Shown one piece after another: positions 42,230-51,660 of a DNA stretch of 64,000 nucleotides (position 1 is the stretch's first letter; each line of letters opens with the position of its first letter). The stretch covers positions 1,535,501-1,599,500 of the forward strand of contig NZ_CP126107.1 in NCBI RefSeq assembly GCF_030123365.1, read 5' to 3'. The stretch comes from Neobacillus sp. SuZ13 (lineage in GTDB: Bacteria > Bacillota > Bacilli > Bacillales > Cytobacillaceae). A program made the position numbers and the translations under genes. Below the pieces are notes generated by a model. It saw nothing but the letters and a program-made list of their open reading frames with translations, searched no databases and had not been told where the DNA came from.

Positions 42230-43768
42230 ATGGATGCCACTCAAGAAAAGCTTAAAATAATTGCCCCGGCAACAGGAGAGCAGATCGGAGAAATTCCTGA
42301 AACGCCAATAAGCGAGGTTGACAGCTTTTATCAAAAGGGTAAAACTGCGTTTAAGCAGTGGAGTAATCTGACAATATCTGAGAGGGCAAAATACCTATTA
42401 AAGCTCAAAGATATTATCGTAGAGCAGATGGAGGCTATAGCTAAAACAATCGCTGCGGATACTGGAAAAGTGGTTACGGAGGCATTGGTAGCTGATATCA
42501 TGCCAACCCTTGACAGTATTGATCACATAATAAAGCATGGGGAGAGAATTCTTCAGCGCCAAAAAGTAAAAACGCCTCTTTTATTGATAGGAAAGAAATC
42601 ATTTATTGAATACATGCCGAGGGGAGTGGTTTTAGTAATTTCGCCATGGAATTATCCATTTCAATTGGCAATGGTCCCAATGCTTAGTGCTTTGGCATCG
42701 GGGAACACAGTGATTTTAAAACCATCAGAAGTAACTCCACTAGTAGGCAAATGTATAGAGGGGCTTTTTGCTAAAGTGGGCTTTCCTATGGGAGTTGTTC
42801 AAGTTGCACATGGTGGAAAAGAGGTAGGGGCAGCCTTTACAAATGGAAAACCAGATTATATTTTCTTTACAGGATCTATCCCGACCGGGAAAATCATTCA
42901 ACAAGTTGCTTCAAAGCATCTTATTCCAACAACGCTAGAACTTGGCGGCAAGGATCCAATGATTGTATTTGCAGACGCTCATTTGGAACGTGCGGCAAAA
43001 GGGGCAGTGTGGGCGGCATTTACTAACAGTGGTCAAGTATGCATGAGTGCAGAAAGGCTGTATGTTGAAAAATCGATTTATCCGAAGTTTCTATCCTTAC
43101 TTAAAAAAGAAATTTTAAACTTAAAACAGGGGATAGATGAAGATGATGATGTCGGCTCGATGACCTTCCCGGCTCAAAAAGAAATTGTAAGAGACCAGTT
43201 AGAGGATGCATTAAAGAAGGGCGCAAGTCTAGAGACCGGTCTAATTCCTGAAAAATGGGATAGTAGTATGTTTTTACCACTAATGGTAGTTACAAATGTG
43301 AATCATGATATGAAAATAGTCCAGGAAGAATCCTTTGGACCTATTCTGCCAGTCATTCCATTTGAGAGTGAAGATGAAGTAATTAGTCTTGCAAATGATA
43401 CGGTTTATGGATTAAATGCAAGTGTTTGGTCAAATGATAATGAAAGAGCGAGAAGAGTATCCTCTAAACTCGTATCAGGGGCAGTGGTGATAAATGATGC
43501 TATTATTAGTATTGCCAATCATGGCCTTCCCTTTGGAGGGGCCAAACAAAGTGGAATCGGCAGGTACCATGGGGATGCCGGGTTAAGAATTTTTTGCCAT
43601 GAAAAAGCAATTGTCGAGGATACCGGACGGAAAAAAAGTGAAATTCATTGGTATCCATATCAAGGAAAATACCCATTATTTCTTCAACTCTTTAAAAGTT
43701 ATTTCCAAACCAATCGAAACTGGATTAAATTTTCACAAACCTATTTACGAATCCTTAAAAAGAATTAA
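42230..43768 (+). CDS. Aldehyde dehydrogenase, fatty-aldehyde (YwdH-like) type
   Basis: This 512-residue ALDH has active-site Glu in TTLELGGKDPM, Cys in SGQVCMSAERLY, NAD segment ISPWNYPFQLAMV and GPILPVIPFESED. The C-terminal extension (HWYPYQGKYPLFLQLFKSYF) is aromatic and basic, like the membrane-binding tails of class 3 fatty aldehyde dehydrogenases. It oxidises a long-chain aldehyde to the acid with NAD(P). GGGGTGATGA precedes ATG 42230. It is co-transcribed with the acyl-reductase-like gene. Confidence 0.85.
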   Translation: MDATQEKLKIIAPATGEQIGEIPETPISEVDSFYQKGKTAFKQWSNLTISERAKYLLKLKDIIVEQMEAIAKTIAADTGKVVTEALVADIMPTLDSIDHIIKHGERILQRQKVKTPLLLIGKKSFIEYMPRGVVLVISPWNYPFQLAMVPMLSALASGNTVILKPSEVTPLVGKCIEGLFAKVGFPMGVVQVAHGGKEVGAAFTNGKPDYIFFTGSIPTGKIIQQVASKHLIPTTLELGGKDPMIVFADAHLERAAKGAVWAAFTNSGQVCMSAERLYVEKSIYPKFLSLLKKEILNLKQGIDEDDDVGSMTFPAQKEIVRDQLEDALKKGASLETGLIPEKWDSSMFLPLMVVTNVNHDMKIVQEESFGPILPVIPFESEDEVISLANDTVYGLNASVWSNDNERARRVSSKLVSGAVVINDAIISIANHGLPFGGAKQSGIGRYHGDAGLRIFCHEKAIVEDTGRKKSEIHWYPYQGKYPLFLQLFKSYFQTNRNWIKFSQTYLRILKKN

Positions 43769-43872
43769 GTTGGGAAAAATAATAGAATTTCCGCTGTTTT
43801 TTGGCAAAAATGGATAAACTAAGTTTAGGTTTTTCACCTTAAAAAATATGCCATGAAAAGCGGGACTGTACG

Positions 43873-44337
43873 ATGAAAAAGATGAATAAACTGGAAGCTG
43901 TTTTTTGGAATATTGCTTTTCCTGGTTTTAGTCAGTTGTTAATGGGTCAATATATCAAAGGAATATTGTTTGTCACCTTAGAAGTAATGATAAATGCCAA
44001 TAGTCATTTTAATTCGGCAATCATGTACAGCTTTTTAGGTGAAATTGACAATGCAGAGGCGGTTCTTAACTATCAATGGCTAATGTTTTACCCATGTGTC
44101 TATTTATTTTCCTTGTGGGATGGGTATCGTTCTGCCATGCCTGCTAATGAAAAATACTCATTCTTTCCATTTGTCTTCGGTGCCTATTTTGTTACTGTAG
44201 GATTAATGGTATCACCTAAGGTTACAATTTTTCAAATCCATCCTGGTCCAGTCTTTCTACCGATGCTGTTTTTAATTCCTGGGTTGCTTATTGGTTTTTT
44301 AATTAAATTTTTACTGTCTTTAAAGCTAAAAAATTAA
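43873..44337 (+). CDS. Hypothetical four-helix membrane protein
   Basis: This 154-residue protein has four hydrophobic segments, with FWNIAFPGFSQLLMGQYIKG at the start, WLMFYPCVYLFSLWDGYRSA in the middle and two C-terminal helices. The NxxFPGxGQ-like opening resembles the TM2/DUF5683-type small membrane proteins, but I do not assign a family. A strong terminator follows. Confidence 0.65.
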   Translation: MKKMNKLEAVFWNIAFPGFSQLLMGQYIKGILFVTLEVMINANSHFNSAIMYSFLGEIDNAEAVLNYQWLMFYPCVYLFSLWDGYRSAMPANEKYSFFPFVFGAYFVTVGLMVSPKVTIFQIHPGPVFLPMLFLIPGLLIGFLIKFLLSLKLKN

Positions 44338-44665
44338 AGTTTATTTAATAAAAAGCTTCAAATCAGGATATTCTGATTTGAAGCTTTTTATTGGGAAAAA
44401 TTTTTTAAAATGAACCCCCACAAATTGCTTAAGATGCAACGTAACTATGTAGTGAAAATAAGGTTTTATACAGAAGAAACAAGATTAAAGGGTGTGGTAA
44501 GGGAAATAAAAAAACATGAAACAAAGGAAATGTAAAATAAATAAGCGCTATAACAATAAACAGGAAAAGATAGCCATTCTTGGGGCTTTTTTTTTCTAAA
44601 TGCTTAACACCAAAAAGTCCAAGTTATCACTCATATGTTATAATTGGTCGAATAGAGGTGAGCAT
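44338..44665. other. Long leader region of sigI
   Basis: After the terminator, about 270 nt lie before sigI. They contain ACCCCC (44414-44419) and CGTA (44440-44443), which resemble SigI promoter elements, and a weak hairpin AGCC...GGCT before T9 (about 44571-44595) that could act as attenuator. A 27-codon ORF (44516-44599) there is judged incidental. Confidence 0.4.
44351..44390 (+). terminator. Terminator
   Basis: AAAAAGCTTCAAATCAG pairs perfectly with CTGATTTGAAGCTTTTT. Confidence 0.92.
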
Positions 44666-45415
44666 ATGCTAGGTTTATTGTTTATGGCCAAAAAGAAAAA
44701 GAAGAACACCCTGGAAGAAATGGTTCTTCTGATTCAACAAGGCGACCGTTATTTGCTTGACGAAATTATTAATTCTTACAAACCATTTATAGCTAAAACA
44801 GTATCTTCTGTATGCAAACGATATATCTATGAAACCGATGATGAATTTAGTATTGGTCTCATCGCATTCAATGAAGCGATAGAGAAATATTCAAAAGAGC
44901 GAGGAAACTCCTTATTGAGTTTTTCCGAAGTCATTATCAAGAGAAGAGTAATTGACTATATTCGTAAGCAATCCAAAAATCAACATTTAAGTTTTGACTT
45001 AACCAATGATACTAACGAAGAAGAAACAGCTGGAACAATTATTGTTAATGAACTCTCATTAGATGATTACCAAAAAAAGAATGATGAACAATTAAGAAAG
45101 GATGAGATTGTTCACTTTCAGAAATTATTAACTACTTTTGATTTAAGTTTTTCTGACTTAGTTGAGAATTCACCGAAGCATGTCGATGCGCGCAAAAACG
45201 CAATTATGGCTGCAAAATTGTTAGTAGAAAACGAAGAATTAAAAGAAATGTTATTCACTAATAAACGTCTTCCCATTAAACAATTAGAGAAAATGGTAGA
45301 TGTCAGCAGAAAGACGATTGAACGAAATAGGAAATATATTATTGCCATTGCACTTATTTTATCTAGTGATTATGTTTATATGAAAGATTATATAAAGGGG
45401 GTGCTAGACACATGA
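44666..45415 (+). CDS. sigI: RNA polymerase sigma factor SigI
   Basis: The start is ATG 44666 after GAGGTGAG; the frame from 44600 has none. The 249-residue protein shows the SigI region 2: NTLEEMVLLIQQGDRYLLDE, TDDEFSIGLIAFNEAIEKYS, FSEVIIKRRVIDYIRKQ. The C-terminal SigI domain includes LPIKQLEKMVDVSRKTIERN and RKYIIAIALILSSDYVYMKD. SigI responds to heat or envelope stress and is held by RsgI. It overlaps rsgI by 4 nt (ATGA). Confidence 0.94.
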   Translation: MLGLLFMAKKKKKNTLEEMVLLIQQGDRYLLDEIINSYKPFIAKTVSSVCKRYIYETDDEFSIGLIAFNEAIEKYSKERGNSLLSFSEVIIKRRVIDYIRKQSKNQHLSFDLTNDTNEEETAGTIIVNELSLDDYQKKNDEQLRKDEIVHFQKLLTTFDLSFSDLVENSPKHVDARKNAIMAAKLLVENEELKEMLFTNKRLPIKQLEKMVDVSRKTIERNRKYIIAIALILSSDYVYMKDYIKGVLDT

Positions 45416-46641
45416 AAAAGGGAATTATAATGGAAATAGAAGAAGAATTCCTAACGCTAATGACCCCTGAAGGTGAGTTTTTGCATACTACGAGGCAAAA
45501 TCAGCCATATGCAATTGGGGAAGAAATTTACTTTTTTCCAATGGAACGTGTTAGAAGTTCGAATCCTTTTAATTGGTTTATTAGCATTTTTAAATTTAAA
45601 CCTGTTTGGGCACTAGTAGCTGTGTTCGTTATTATGCTAGGCTCATTTTTCCCTATGTATCAAAGTAATAAAGCATATGCCTATATGTCCATTGATGTTA
45701 ATCCTAGTATAGAACTTGGTGTTAATAAGAAGATGCAGGTTGTTAAGATCAAAGGATTTAACAAAGACGGTAAGAAGATTGTCTCGCATCTGACTAGCTG
45801 GAAAAAGAAAAATGTTTCTGATTTAGTACAAACGATCTTAGCTGAAATGAATAAAGAAGGTTATTTGAGTAAAAATGATCACGTTATTATATCCACAGCT
45901 CGAACCAAAAGTCCGGAAGAAAATGTGGAAAAGGAACTTAAAGCGAACATTGAGGAGATTAAAGCATCAATTGAAAAGCAAAATGCTGAACCAACAGTTG
46001 TTAACGCCTCAAAAGAGTCATTAGATGATGCTCATAAACGTGGTATTACTACTGGTAAATTACATGATAATAATACCCAAGTTTCCATTAATAAAACAAA
46101 AAAAGTGAAAACAAAAGATAAAAAGAAAACTTCAGATAGTAAAGCTATACAAACGAAACCGCCTGTTAAATCTCCGCCTTCTGTACCACTAAAAAAACGA
46201 ACAGAAACTAAGGCCCTACAAAATAAGGCTTTTGCAGAAAATAAAAGGCAGCCTGAAAAGAAAGGGATAAATGGAAAATTTACTCCACCCGGACAATTGA
46301 AAAAGATAAATGAAAAGCAAATAAAGCAAAATCAAGAGCGTCCTAAAAAACAAAATAATAATCAAAAAGAAAATAAGGCAGAGAACAAAAAATCGACGAA
46401 ACAAGAAAAGTCTAAAGGGAAAGACAGCCATAGAGATCCCGGAAAAGAAAAAAAAGCAGAGAACAAAAAACCGTCGAATCAAGAAAAGTCTGAAAAGAAA
46501 GACAGTTATAGAGATACCGGTAAAAATAAGAATGGGAACAAATGGAAAGATAAAAATAAAGAAAAAGAAATAGCTAAACAGGATGACAAAAAAAATAAAA
46601 AACCTTATGGAAACCATAGGAGTAATCAAAAGGATAAATAA
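45412..46641 (+). CDS. rsgI: Anti-sigma-I factor RsgI
   Basis: This 409-residue protein has a cytosolic RsgI_N domain (1-50; GIIMEIEEEFLTLMTPEGEF) that binds SigI. One membrane helix follows (about 62-82; VWALVAVFVIMLGSFFPMY). The extracytoplasmic linker contains the conserved cleavage-associated region YMSIDVNPSIELGVNKKMQV, up to about 200. The last 200 residues are extremely Lys/Asn/Glu-rich with near repeats (ENKKSTKQEKSKGKDSHRD, then ENKKPSNQEKSEKKDSYRD). There is no recognisable carbohydrate-binding module, unlike clostridial RsgIs; a polybasic tail may sense wall polymers. Confidence 0.92.
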   Translation: MKKGIIMEIEEEFLTLMTPEGEFLHTTRQNQPYAIGEEIYFFPMERVRSSNPFNWFISIFKFKPVWALVAVFVIMLGSFFPMYQSNKAYAYMSIDVNPSIELGVNKKMQVVKIKGFNKDGKKIVSHLTSWKKKNVSDLVQTILAEMNKEGYLSKNDHVIISTARTKSPEENVEKELKANIEEIKASIEKQNAEPTVVNASKESLDDAHKRGITTGKLHDNNTQVSINKTKKVKTKDKKKTSDSKAIQTKPPVKSPPSVPLKKRTETKALQNKAFAENKRQPEKKGINGKFTPPGQLKKINEKQIKQNQERPKKQNNNQKENKAENKKSTKQEKSKGKDSHRDPGKEKKAENKKPSNQEKSEKKDSYRDTGKNKNGNKWKDKNKEKEIAKQDDKKNKKPYGNHRSNQKDK

Positions 46642-46668
46642 AGTCCGGAAGTAATTCCGGACTTTTTC
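46640..46668. terminator. Bidirectional terminator
   Basis: AAGTCCGGAA pairs with TTCCGGACTT. It is shared by rsgI (+) and the spore protein gene (-). Confidence 0.9.
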
Positions 46669-46681
46669 CATATTTATAAAG

Positions 46682-46879
46682 TTATTGTTGTTGTCCAGAT
46701 AATTGTGCTTGTGCTTGTTGGACAAGGCGTTTTGTAATTTCCCCGCCTACAGATCCATTTGCTCTTGAAACTGTATCTGACCCTAAATTTACTCCAAATT
46801 CTTGGGCAATTTCGTATTTAACTTGATCTAAATATTGTTCAATCCCAGGTACTAACAACTTGTTCCTGCTATTAGCCAT
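46682..46879 (-). CDS. Alpha/beta-type small acid-soluble spore protein
   Basis: This 65-residue protein has both family motifs: [20 protein letters not shown] (with the GPR protease site EFGV) and [20 protein letters not shown]. It binds and protects DNA in dormant spores. TAAGGAGCTG precedes ATG 46879. Forespore expression is inferred from the family. Confidence 0.96.
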   Translation of the reverse strand: MANSRNKLLVPGIEQYLDQVKYEIAQEFGVNLGSDTVSRANGSVGGEITKRLVQQAQAQLSGQQQ

Positions 46880-46999
46880 ATAAATCAGCTCCTTATTTTC
46901 TGTCCAGAGATAATTTTACCTCTGTATAGGTATTATTAATTTATTTTGTTGTTTTATTAGTGGAAATGTTTTTCGTTATTGGATATAAATTTCTAAAGA

Positions 47000-47027
47000 A
47001 AAATAAAAAGGAGCCAAACGGCTCCTT
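47000..47027 (-). terminator. Terminator of glcD-glcF
   Basis: GGAGCC pairs with GGCTCC around AAAC, with a T-rich tract on the minus strand. Confidence 0.8.
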
Positions 47028-47031
47028 CCTC

Positions 47032-48357
47032 CTATTCCTTCACTGCCTCTAATAATAGGTCAACGATGTGAACACCTCGCATCTTCTCAGCGAGTCCTTC
47101 CTTTTCAATCCCAACCTTTACTTGTAATAAGCAGCCTGGGTTAGCAGTTACAATTGTGGTAGCATGAATATTTTTGGCTTGGACCATTTTGTAATCAAGC
47201 ATTTTCATCGACATTTCTGATTCGATAATATTATATATGCCCGCAGAACCGCAACAACGGTCCGCATCTTTCATCTCAACATACGTTGCTCCTTTAATAG
47301 ATTGCAGAAGGAGCCTTGGTGCAGATGCAGTTTTCATTACATTTCTTAAATGACAAGAATCCTGATACGTAATTATTTGAGATGGAAGCTCTAATTTTAC
47401 TCTTTCATGGAAGGTAACTGAAACTAGAATTTCGGACACATCCTGAATTTTTTCTGTGAATTTCTTTGCTCGTTCGCTCCACTCTGGGTCTTCTTTTAAT
47501 AAGTGATCATAACCAAGTAAGAATGCGCCACAACCCCCGGCATTTGTAATGATAAAATCAATATTTAAATCTTCAAAAGCTTTGATATTTCTCTTGGCAA
47601 GATCTTTTGAACCACCCTTTTCACCATAATGACCGTGCAGGGCACCACAACATGTTTGCTCCTCGGGAATAACAATTTCACAGCCAGCCAGTTGGAGTAA
47701 TTTGATGGTAGCGTCATTTGTTTTCATAAACATGGAGTCCATCAAACAGCCACTAAAGAAGGCAACTCGGTGTGTTTTTTTTCCAATTGGTTCTGCATGA
47801 ACCGGTCTATTTTTCAGTTCTTTCATCGTTGATACTGGAGGTAGTACTTTTTCCATTAAGGTTAGATGCTCAGGCAATATACCTAAGAATCCAATTTTTC
47901 TCGCCATAGTTTGTAAACCAGACCGTTGGTAAAACCCAATTAACCCTGTCACATTTTTCATTCGATTTGGATGTGGGAACAATCCTTCGAATACTGTTTT
48001 TCGAACGATACTAGTCGATAATGAGTATTTCTTATTCTGACTGACAATATCACGTGCTTCTTCGAGTAAATGGCCATACTTTACTCCAGATGGGCAAACA
48101 GTTTCACATGCCACACAGCCAAGACAAAGGTTAAGTGAACGCTCAAAATCTTCATCCGGTTCAATTAAACCATCGGTTACAGCCTTCATTAAGGCGATCC
48201 TGCCTCGCGGGGAATGTGATTCTTTATAGCCTGATTCAATATATGTGGGACACGCAGGCAAACAAAAGCCACATCGCATACAATTTAATAGTTCATCTTC
48301 ATTCATTCTCACTTTAAACTGTTCTTGGATGATTTCTTTTTCTTTAACAGTTGTCAT
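47032..48357 (-). CDS. glcF: Glycolate oxidase iron-sulfur subunit GlcF
   Basis: This 441-residue protein has two 4Fe-4S motifs (CMRCGFCLPACPTY near 25 and CLGCVACETVCPSG near 77). Two CCG domains follow: SGCLMDSMF with EQTCCGALHGHYG, and YQDSCHLRN with DRCCGSAGIYN. It passes electrons from glycolate or a similar 2-hydroxyacid, oxidised by GlcD, to the quinone pool. Its ATG overlaps the glcD stop by 4 nt. Confidence 0.92.
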   Translation of the reverse strand: MTTVKEKEIIQEQFKVRMNEDELLNCMRCGFCLPACPTYIESGYKESHSPRGRIALMKAVTDGLIEPDEDFERSLNLCLGCVACETVCPSGVKYGHLLEEARDIVSQNKKYSLSTSIVRKTVFEGLFPHPNRMKNVTGLIGFYQRSGLQTMARKIGFLGILPEHLTLMEKVLPPVSTMKELKNRPVHAEPIGKKTHRVAFFSGCLMDSMFMKTNDATIKLLQLAGCEIVIPEEQTCCGALHGHYGEKGGSKDLAKRNIKAFEDLNIDFIITNAGGCGAFLLGYDHLLKEDPEWSERAKKFTEKIQDVSEILVSVTFHERVKLELPSQIITYQDSCHLRNVMKTASAPRLLLQSIKGATYVEMKDADRCCGSAGIYNIIESEMSMKMLDYKMVQAKNIHATTIVTANPGCLLQVKVGIEKEGLAEKMRGVHIVDLLLEAVKE

Positions 48358-49817
48358 TTTGAAACCACCATGTCTTTTTTGTCGTCTGCTGCTAATACTG
48401 TTCCTTGGCCAGAAACTACCACGCGCTTTTTATAACTTTTAGCAAAAACCTTCCCTGGATTCATGATATTATTTGGATCCAAAGCAAGCTTAATGGCTTT
48501 CATCACGGCAATTCCTTCTTTACCCAGTTTCCATTCAAGATAAGGTGCTTTCATAACTCCAACACCATGCTCACCTGTAATGGTTCCGCCAAGTTCCACT
48601 GCTTTTTCAAAGATTTCAGCAAAAGCCATCTCGACACGTTCCATTTCTTCGTGATTTCTTGCATCCGTTGGGCATGTAGGATGGAGATTTCCATCACCTG
48701 CATGGCCAAAAGTACAAATTTGCAGATTGTATTTGTCAGCAATGTTATTGATGGCGTTTACCATTTTCGCTAGTTCTGACCTTGGGACAGTAGCATCTTC
48801 AAGTACAGTAGTTGGCTTGAGTCGTGCAAGTGCAGAAAGTGCTGTGCGCCTTGCAGCAGCTAAGGCTAACGCTTCTTCCTCTGAAGATGCTACTTTAACG
48901 GAGACGGCACCTTCCTGCTCGCAAACCTTGATGATTTTTTCAATATCACGTTCGACAACTTCAGGTGAACCATCTTGTTCAATTAATAAAACTGCTTGAA
49001 CGTCTGTAGGTAATCCAATTTTAGAATAGTCTTCGACTACTCTAATCGTAGGTTGATCTAGGAATTCAAGTGTGATAGGTATAATTTTATTGGCGATAAT
49101 TTTGGAAACAGATTTTGCTGCAGCTTCTAGATCCTGATACAAGGCTAGCATCGTTTTCTTGGTTTCAGGCATGGGGATAAGCTTTAAAATTGCTTCAGTG
49201 ATGATCCCAAGAGTTCCTTCCGAACCCACCATTAACCGAGTTAAGTCATAACCTGCGACATCTTTTGCCAGTTTTCCACCTGTTCTTACGATATCCCCGT
49301 TCGGCATGACAACCTCAAGACCAATCACATAATCCCGGGTTACTCCATATTTAAGTCCACGTAATCCACCAGAGTTTTCGTTAATAGCTCCACCAATCGT
49401 GGCAATTTTCATTGAACCTGGATCAGGTGGATAAAAAAGTCCCTTTGCTGAAGCAGCGTTAGCTACATCGAGGCAAATGACGCCTGGCTGGACAGTAATC
49501 GTTAAATTTTCTTCATCTAGATCAACAATTCTGTTCATATGCTTGAAAAGAATAACTACGCCACCCTCAGTTGGGCAGGTACCTCCACAAAGATTTGTCC
49601 CAGAACCTCGCGGTACAATAGGCACTTTATTTTCATTACATACCTTAACAACTTCTGAGACTTCCTTTGTATTCCTTGGGCTGACAACCGCATCTGGCAT
49701 AGCCTGCAAGTTTGGTGTTGAATCATAAGAATAAACAAGTCTTTCGGTTTTAGCATCATCAAAATTTTCCTTTGAGACAATGCTGATTAATTTGTCTTTT
49801 ACTACTTTGGAAAGCAT
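48354..49817 (-). CDS. glcD: Glycolate oxidase FAD subunit GlcD
   Basis: The start is ATG 49817 after GGAGG. The 487-residue VAO-type flavoprotein has FAD-binding VPRGSGTNLCGGTCPTEGG and PPDPGSMKIATIGGAINENS, plus VAGYDLTRLMVGSEGTLG. The C-terminal domain has CTFGHAGDGNLHPTCPTDA and GEHGVGVMKAPYL. It oxidises glycolate or D-lactate-like acids; the substrate is not fixed by sequence. It forms a two-gene operon with glcF, with the CdaR-type regulator just upstream. Confidence 0.93.
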   Translation of the reverse strand: MLSKVVKDKLISIVSKENFDDAKTERLVYSYDSTPNLQAMPDAVVSPRNTKEVSEVVKVCNENKVPIVPRGSGTNLCGGTCPTEGGVVILFKHMNRIVDLDEENLTITVQPGVICLDVANAASAKGLFYPPDPGSMKIATIGGAINENSGGLRGLKYGVTRDYVIGLEVVMPNGDIVRTGGKLAKDVAGYDLTRLMVGSEGTLGIITEAILKLIPMPETKKTMLALYQDLEAAAKSVSKIIANKIIPITLEFLDQPTIRVVEDYSKIGLPTDVQAVLLIEQDGSPEVVERDIEKIIKVCEQEGAVSVKVASSEEEALALAAARRTALSALARLKPTTVLEDATVPRSELAKMVNAINNIADKYNLQICTFGHAGDGNLHPTCPTDARNHEEMERVEMAFAEIFEKAVELGGTITGEHGVGVMKAPYLEWKLGKEGIAVMKAIKLALDPNNIMNPGKVFAKSYKKRVVVSGQGTVLAADDKKDMVVSK

Positions 49818-49926
49818 TCTGTTTCCTCCATTCACTGAATACGCTTACAAGCTAAATGATTTTTTCTTCTAAATTAAGTATAAAAAAACAGGCTTCTGCC
49901 TGCTATGGATGAATATCTAAAAAACC

Positions 49927-51054
49927 TCAATAATATTTTTGAATTTTTGTTTGTTCATCCAAAAAGAGAATTGCAAGATACAACGTAACTAAATCTTGGA
50001 TATTATTAGGGTTTAATTGTGTTAATTCCTCAACTTTTTTTAAACGGTAGTGGAGGGTATTAATATGTATATGTAATGTATTGGATGTGTTCTTCAGCGA
50101 ATGATTTTGCTTAAATAATTCTTTAATGGTTTCTAATAGTTCTGTTTCCTTCAATAGGGGGCCAATGGTTCTTGTAATAAAATCAGCTTTGATTTTAGGA
50201 TTTATTTCTTCAGAAATCATTTCAAGTGTCAAATCTTCATCGAAGATAATCGAGGAATTTAACTTAGCTATTTTCAGGGATCTTTCGGCTTGTCGATATG
50301 AATTACTGATTTCCTGCGAATCCACTGCCTGACCAACACCAGCAACCGCTTGAATCCCGAAATTGCTTGTCAAGAATTGAAAAAATTGCTTCAAGCGTCT
50401 TTCAATACTCTCCCGTGTAGGCCGATTAGTGCAATTTATGAGTAAAACCATCCTTTCGTTGCCCGACCGGGAGACAACTTCTTTTGTATTTTGCTGAAAC
50501 CTATTAAAAATCATTGTCCAACTATCTCTCGAAAGTGGTGCATTTAACCCGATAAACTCAATAATTACAACCATTCTTTTGACTTCTATGTCTATTGATA
50601 GAAGCTTAGCTCTGTCTAAGAAGGAGTAATTCCACTCTTTGGCTTGGACCCAATCCATTATGAATGATTCTACTGCCCGGGTATGCCATTCAAACTGTTC
50701 TGCATAATAATTTTCACTAATAAGGAGTTCAGTCATTTTTCGGATTACTTCTCCAAAGGGGGTAACTTTATTTGGTTCGCCAGTAATCCCAATAACACCA
50801 ATCACATCATGTTGAAATAAGATCGGTAAATTAATCCCAGCTTTTACACCAGATAACTTTAATTGGTCTTCATCTTTAATAATCATCTTTCGTTTTTGTT
50901 GTAATGCGATCAATGCTCCTTCATGGAAAGAACCTACTCTATCGAGGTCTGTACTTGCAATGATATAGCCCTCCGTATTTACAACTATAATATCTTCACC
51001 AATTAACTTCTGAACTTCTTTGACAATTTTTTCTGCTAATTCAGGTAATATCAA
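49927..51054 (-). CDS. CdaR/PucR-family transcriptional regulator
   Basis: TTG 51054 is the best start because GGAGGTG lies six bases ahead; an upstream ATG at 51069 overlaps that site. The 375-residue protein has an N-terminal sugar-diacid-recognition domain (EDIIVVNTEGYIIASTDLDR, RVGSFHEGA). A C-terminal PucR-type HTH ends it (LKNTSNTLHIHINTLHYRLK, KVEELTQLNP). CdaR proteins activate glycerate/glycolate-type pathways. Being upstream of glcD-glcF on the same strand, it probably controls them in response to a 2-hydroxyacid. Confidence 0.9.
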   Translation of the reverse strand: MILPELAEKIVKEVQKLIGEDIIVVNTEGYIIASTDLDRVGSFHEGALIALQQKRKMIIKDEDQLKLSGVKAGINLPILFQHDVIGVIGITGEPNKVTPFGEVIRKMTELLISENYYAEQFEWHTRAVESFIMDWVQAKEWNYSFLDRAKLLSIDIEVKRMVVIIEFIGLNAPLSRDSWTMIFNRFQQNTKEVVSRSGNERMVLLINCTNRPTRESIERRLKQFFQFLTSNFGIQAVAGVGQAVDSQEISNSYRQAERSLKIAKLNSSIIFDEDLTLEMISEEINPKIKADFITRTIGPLLKETELLETIKELFKQNHSLKNTSNTLHIHINTLHYRLKKVEELTQLNPNNIQDLVTLYLAILFLDEQTKIQKYY

Positions 51055-51118
51055 GGGTGACACCTCCATGAACAACTGCTTATATTATAACAGTGTTTGT
51101 CTGCAAGTTGTTTTGGTA

Positions 51119-51150
51119 TAAAAAATACTCTGGATGTATCACCCAGAGTT
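51119..51150 (-). terminator. Terminator (minus strand)
   Basis: ACTCTGG pairs with CCAGAGT, followed by a T-rich tract on the minus strand. It ends the DUF3905 gene. Confidence 0.75.
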
Positions 51151-51167
51151 TGGTAGAAATTATAATC

Positions 51168-51521
51168 TTAATCACTTCCTTGACTTACATCTTTTGAAGG
51201 ATGCATAAAAGGATATGCTTGCGGTTTCTTTTTGCTTTCCAATAGCTCACGATTTTCACTTGTGTTCCAGCCAATATCATTTGTCGGATGAACCCATTCA
51301 TCTCCCGCCATAATCGAAGGGTCGGTATCCTTTGTCCAGTTTTCTAATGGAGAATTAGGCGAGGCATAAATACTATCACCAATTGTAACGCCATGTTTAT
51401 TAACAAAGGGAGGCTCCATTTTTATTCCCGTACCCTCAAAACTAGGCGCACTGATTTGATGGGGCATCGTTTCATTCAAGCTCACTGGTTTGGCGGACTG
51501 TGTATTTTTCGCTTTTTTCAT
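51168..51521 (-). CDS. DUF3905-family protein
   Basis: This 117-residue hydrophilic protein has GTGIKMEPPFVNKHGVTIGD, SPLENWTKDTDPSIMAGDEW and VHPTNDIGWNTSENRELLES, typical of DUF3905 proteins found in spore-forming bacilli. The function is unknown; a spore role is plausible. AGGAGTG precedes ATG 51521. Confidence 0.8.
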   Translation of the reverse strand: MKKAKNTQSAKPVSLNETMPHQISAPSFEGTGIKMEPPFVNKHGVTIGDSIYASPNSPLENWTKDTDPSIMAGDEWVHPTNDIGWNTSENRELLESKKKPQAYPFMHPSKDVSQGSD

Positions 51522-51660
51522 TTTCTAATCACTCCTGTTTTTTCTTTATTTTCTTCGAGAAGGACAATTTTATTTATGAAAAATAAGGAAAGGAATGATT
51601 ACCTTTAGTTTGTTCAAAACTATGGAAGTAAGATTAAACTATTTCAGGGAGGATTATTTG

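Noticed and set aside
44516-44599. 27-codon ORF in the sigI leader
   Set aside because: Poorly placed ribosome site, Phe-run end produced by the T tract, and no protein-like features.
46216-46725. 169-residue Phe/Ile-rich minus-strand ORF opposite rsgI
   Set aside because: Its composition is simply the complement of the Lys-rich RsgI tail; no start signal.
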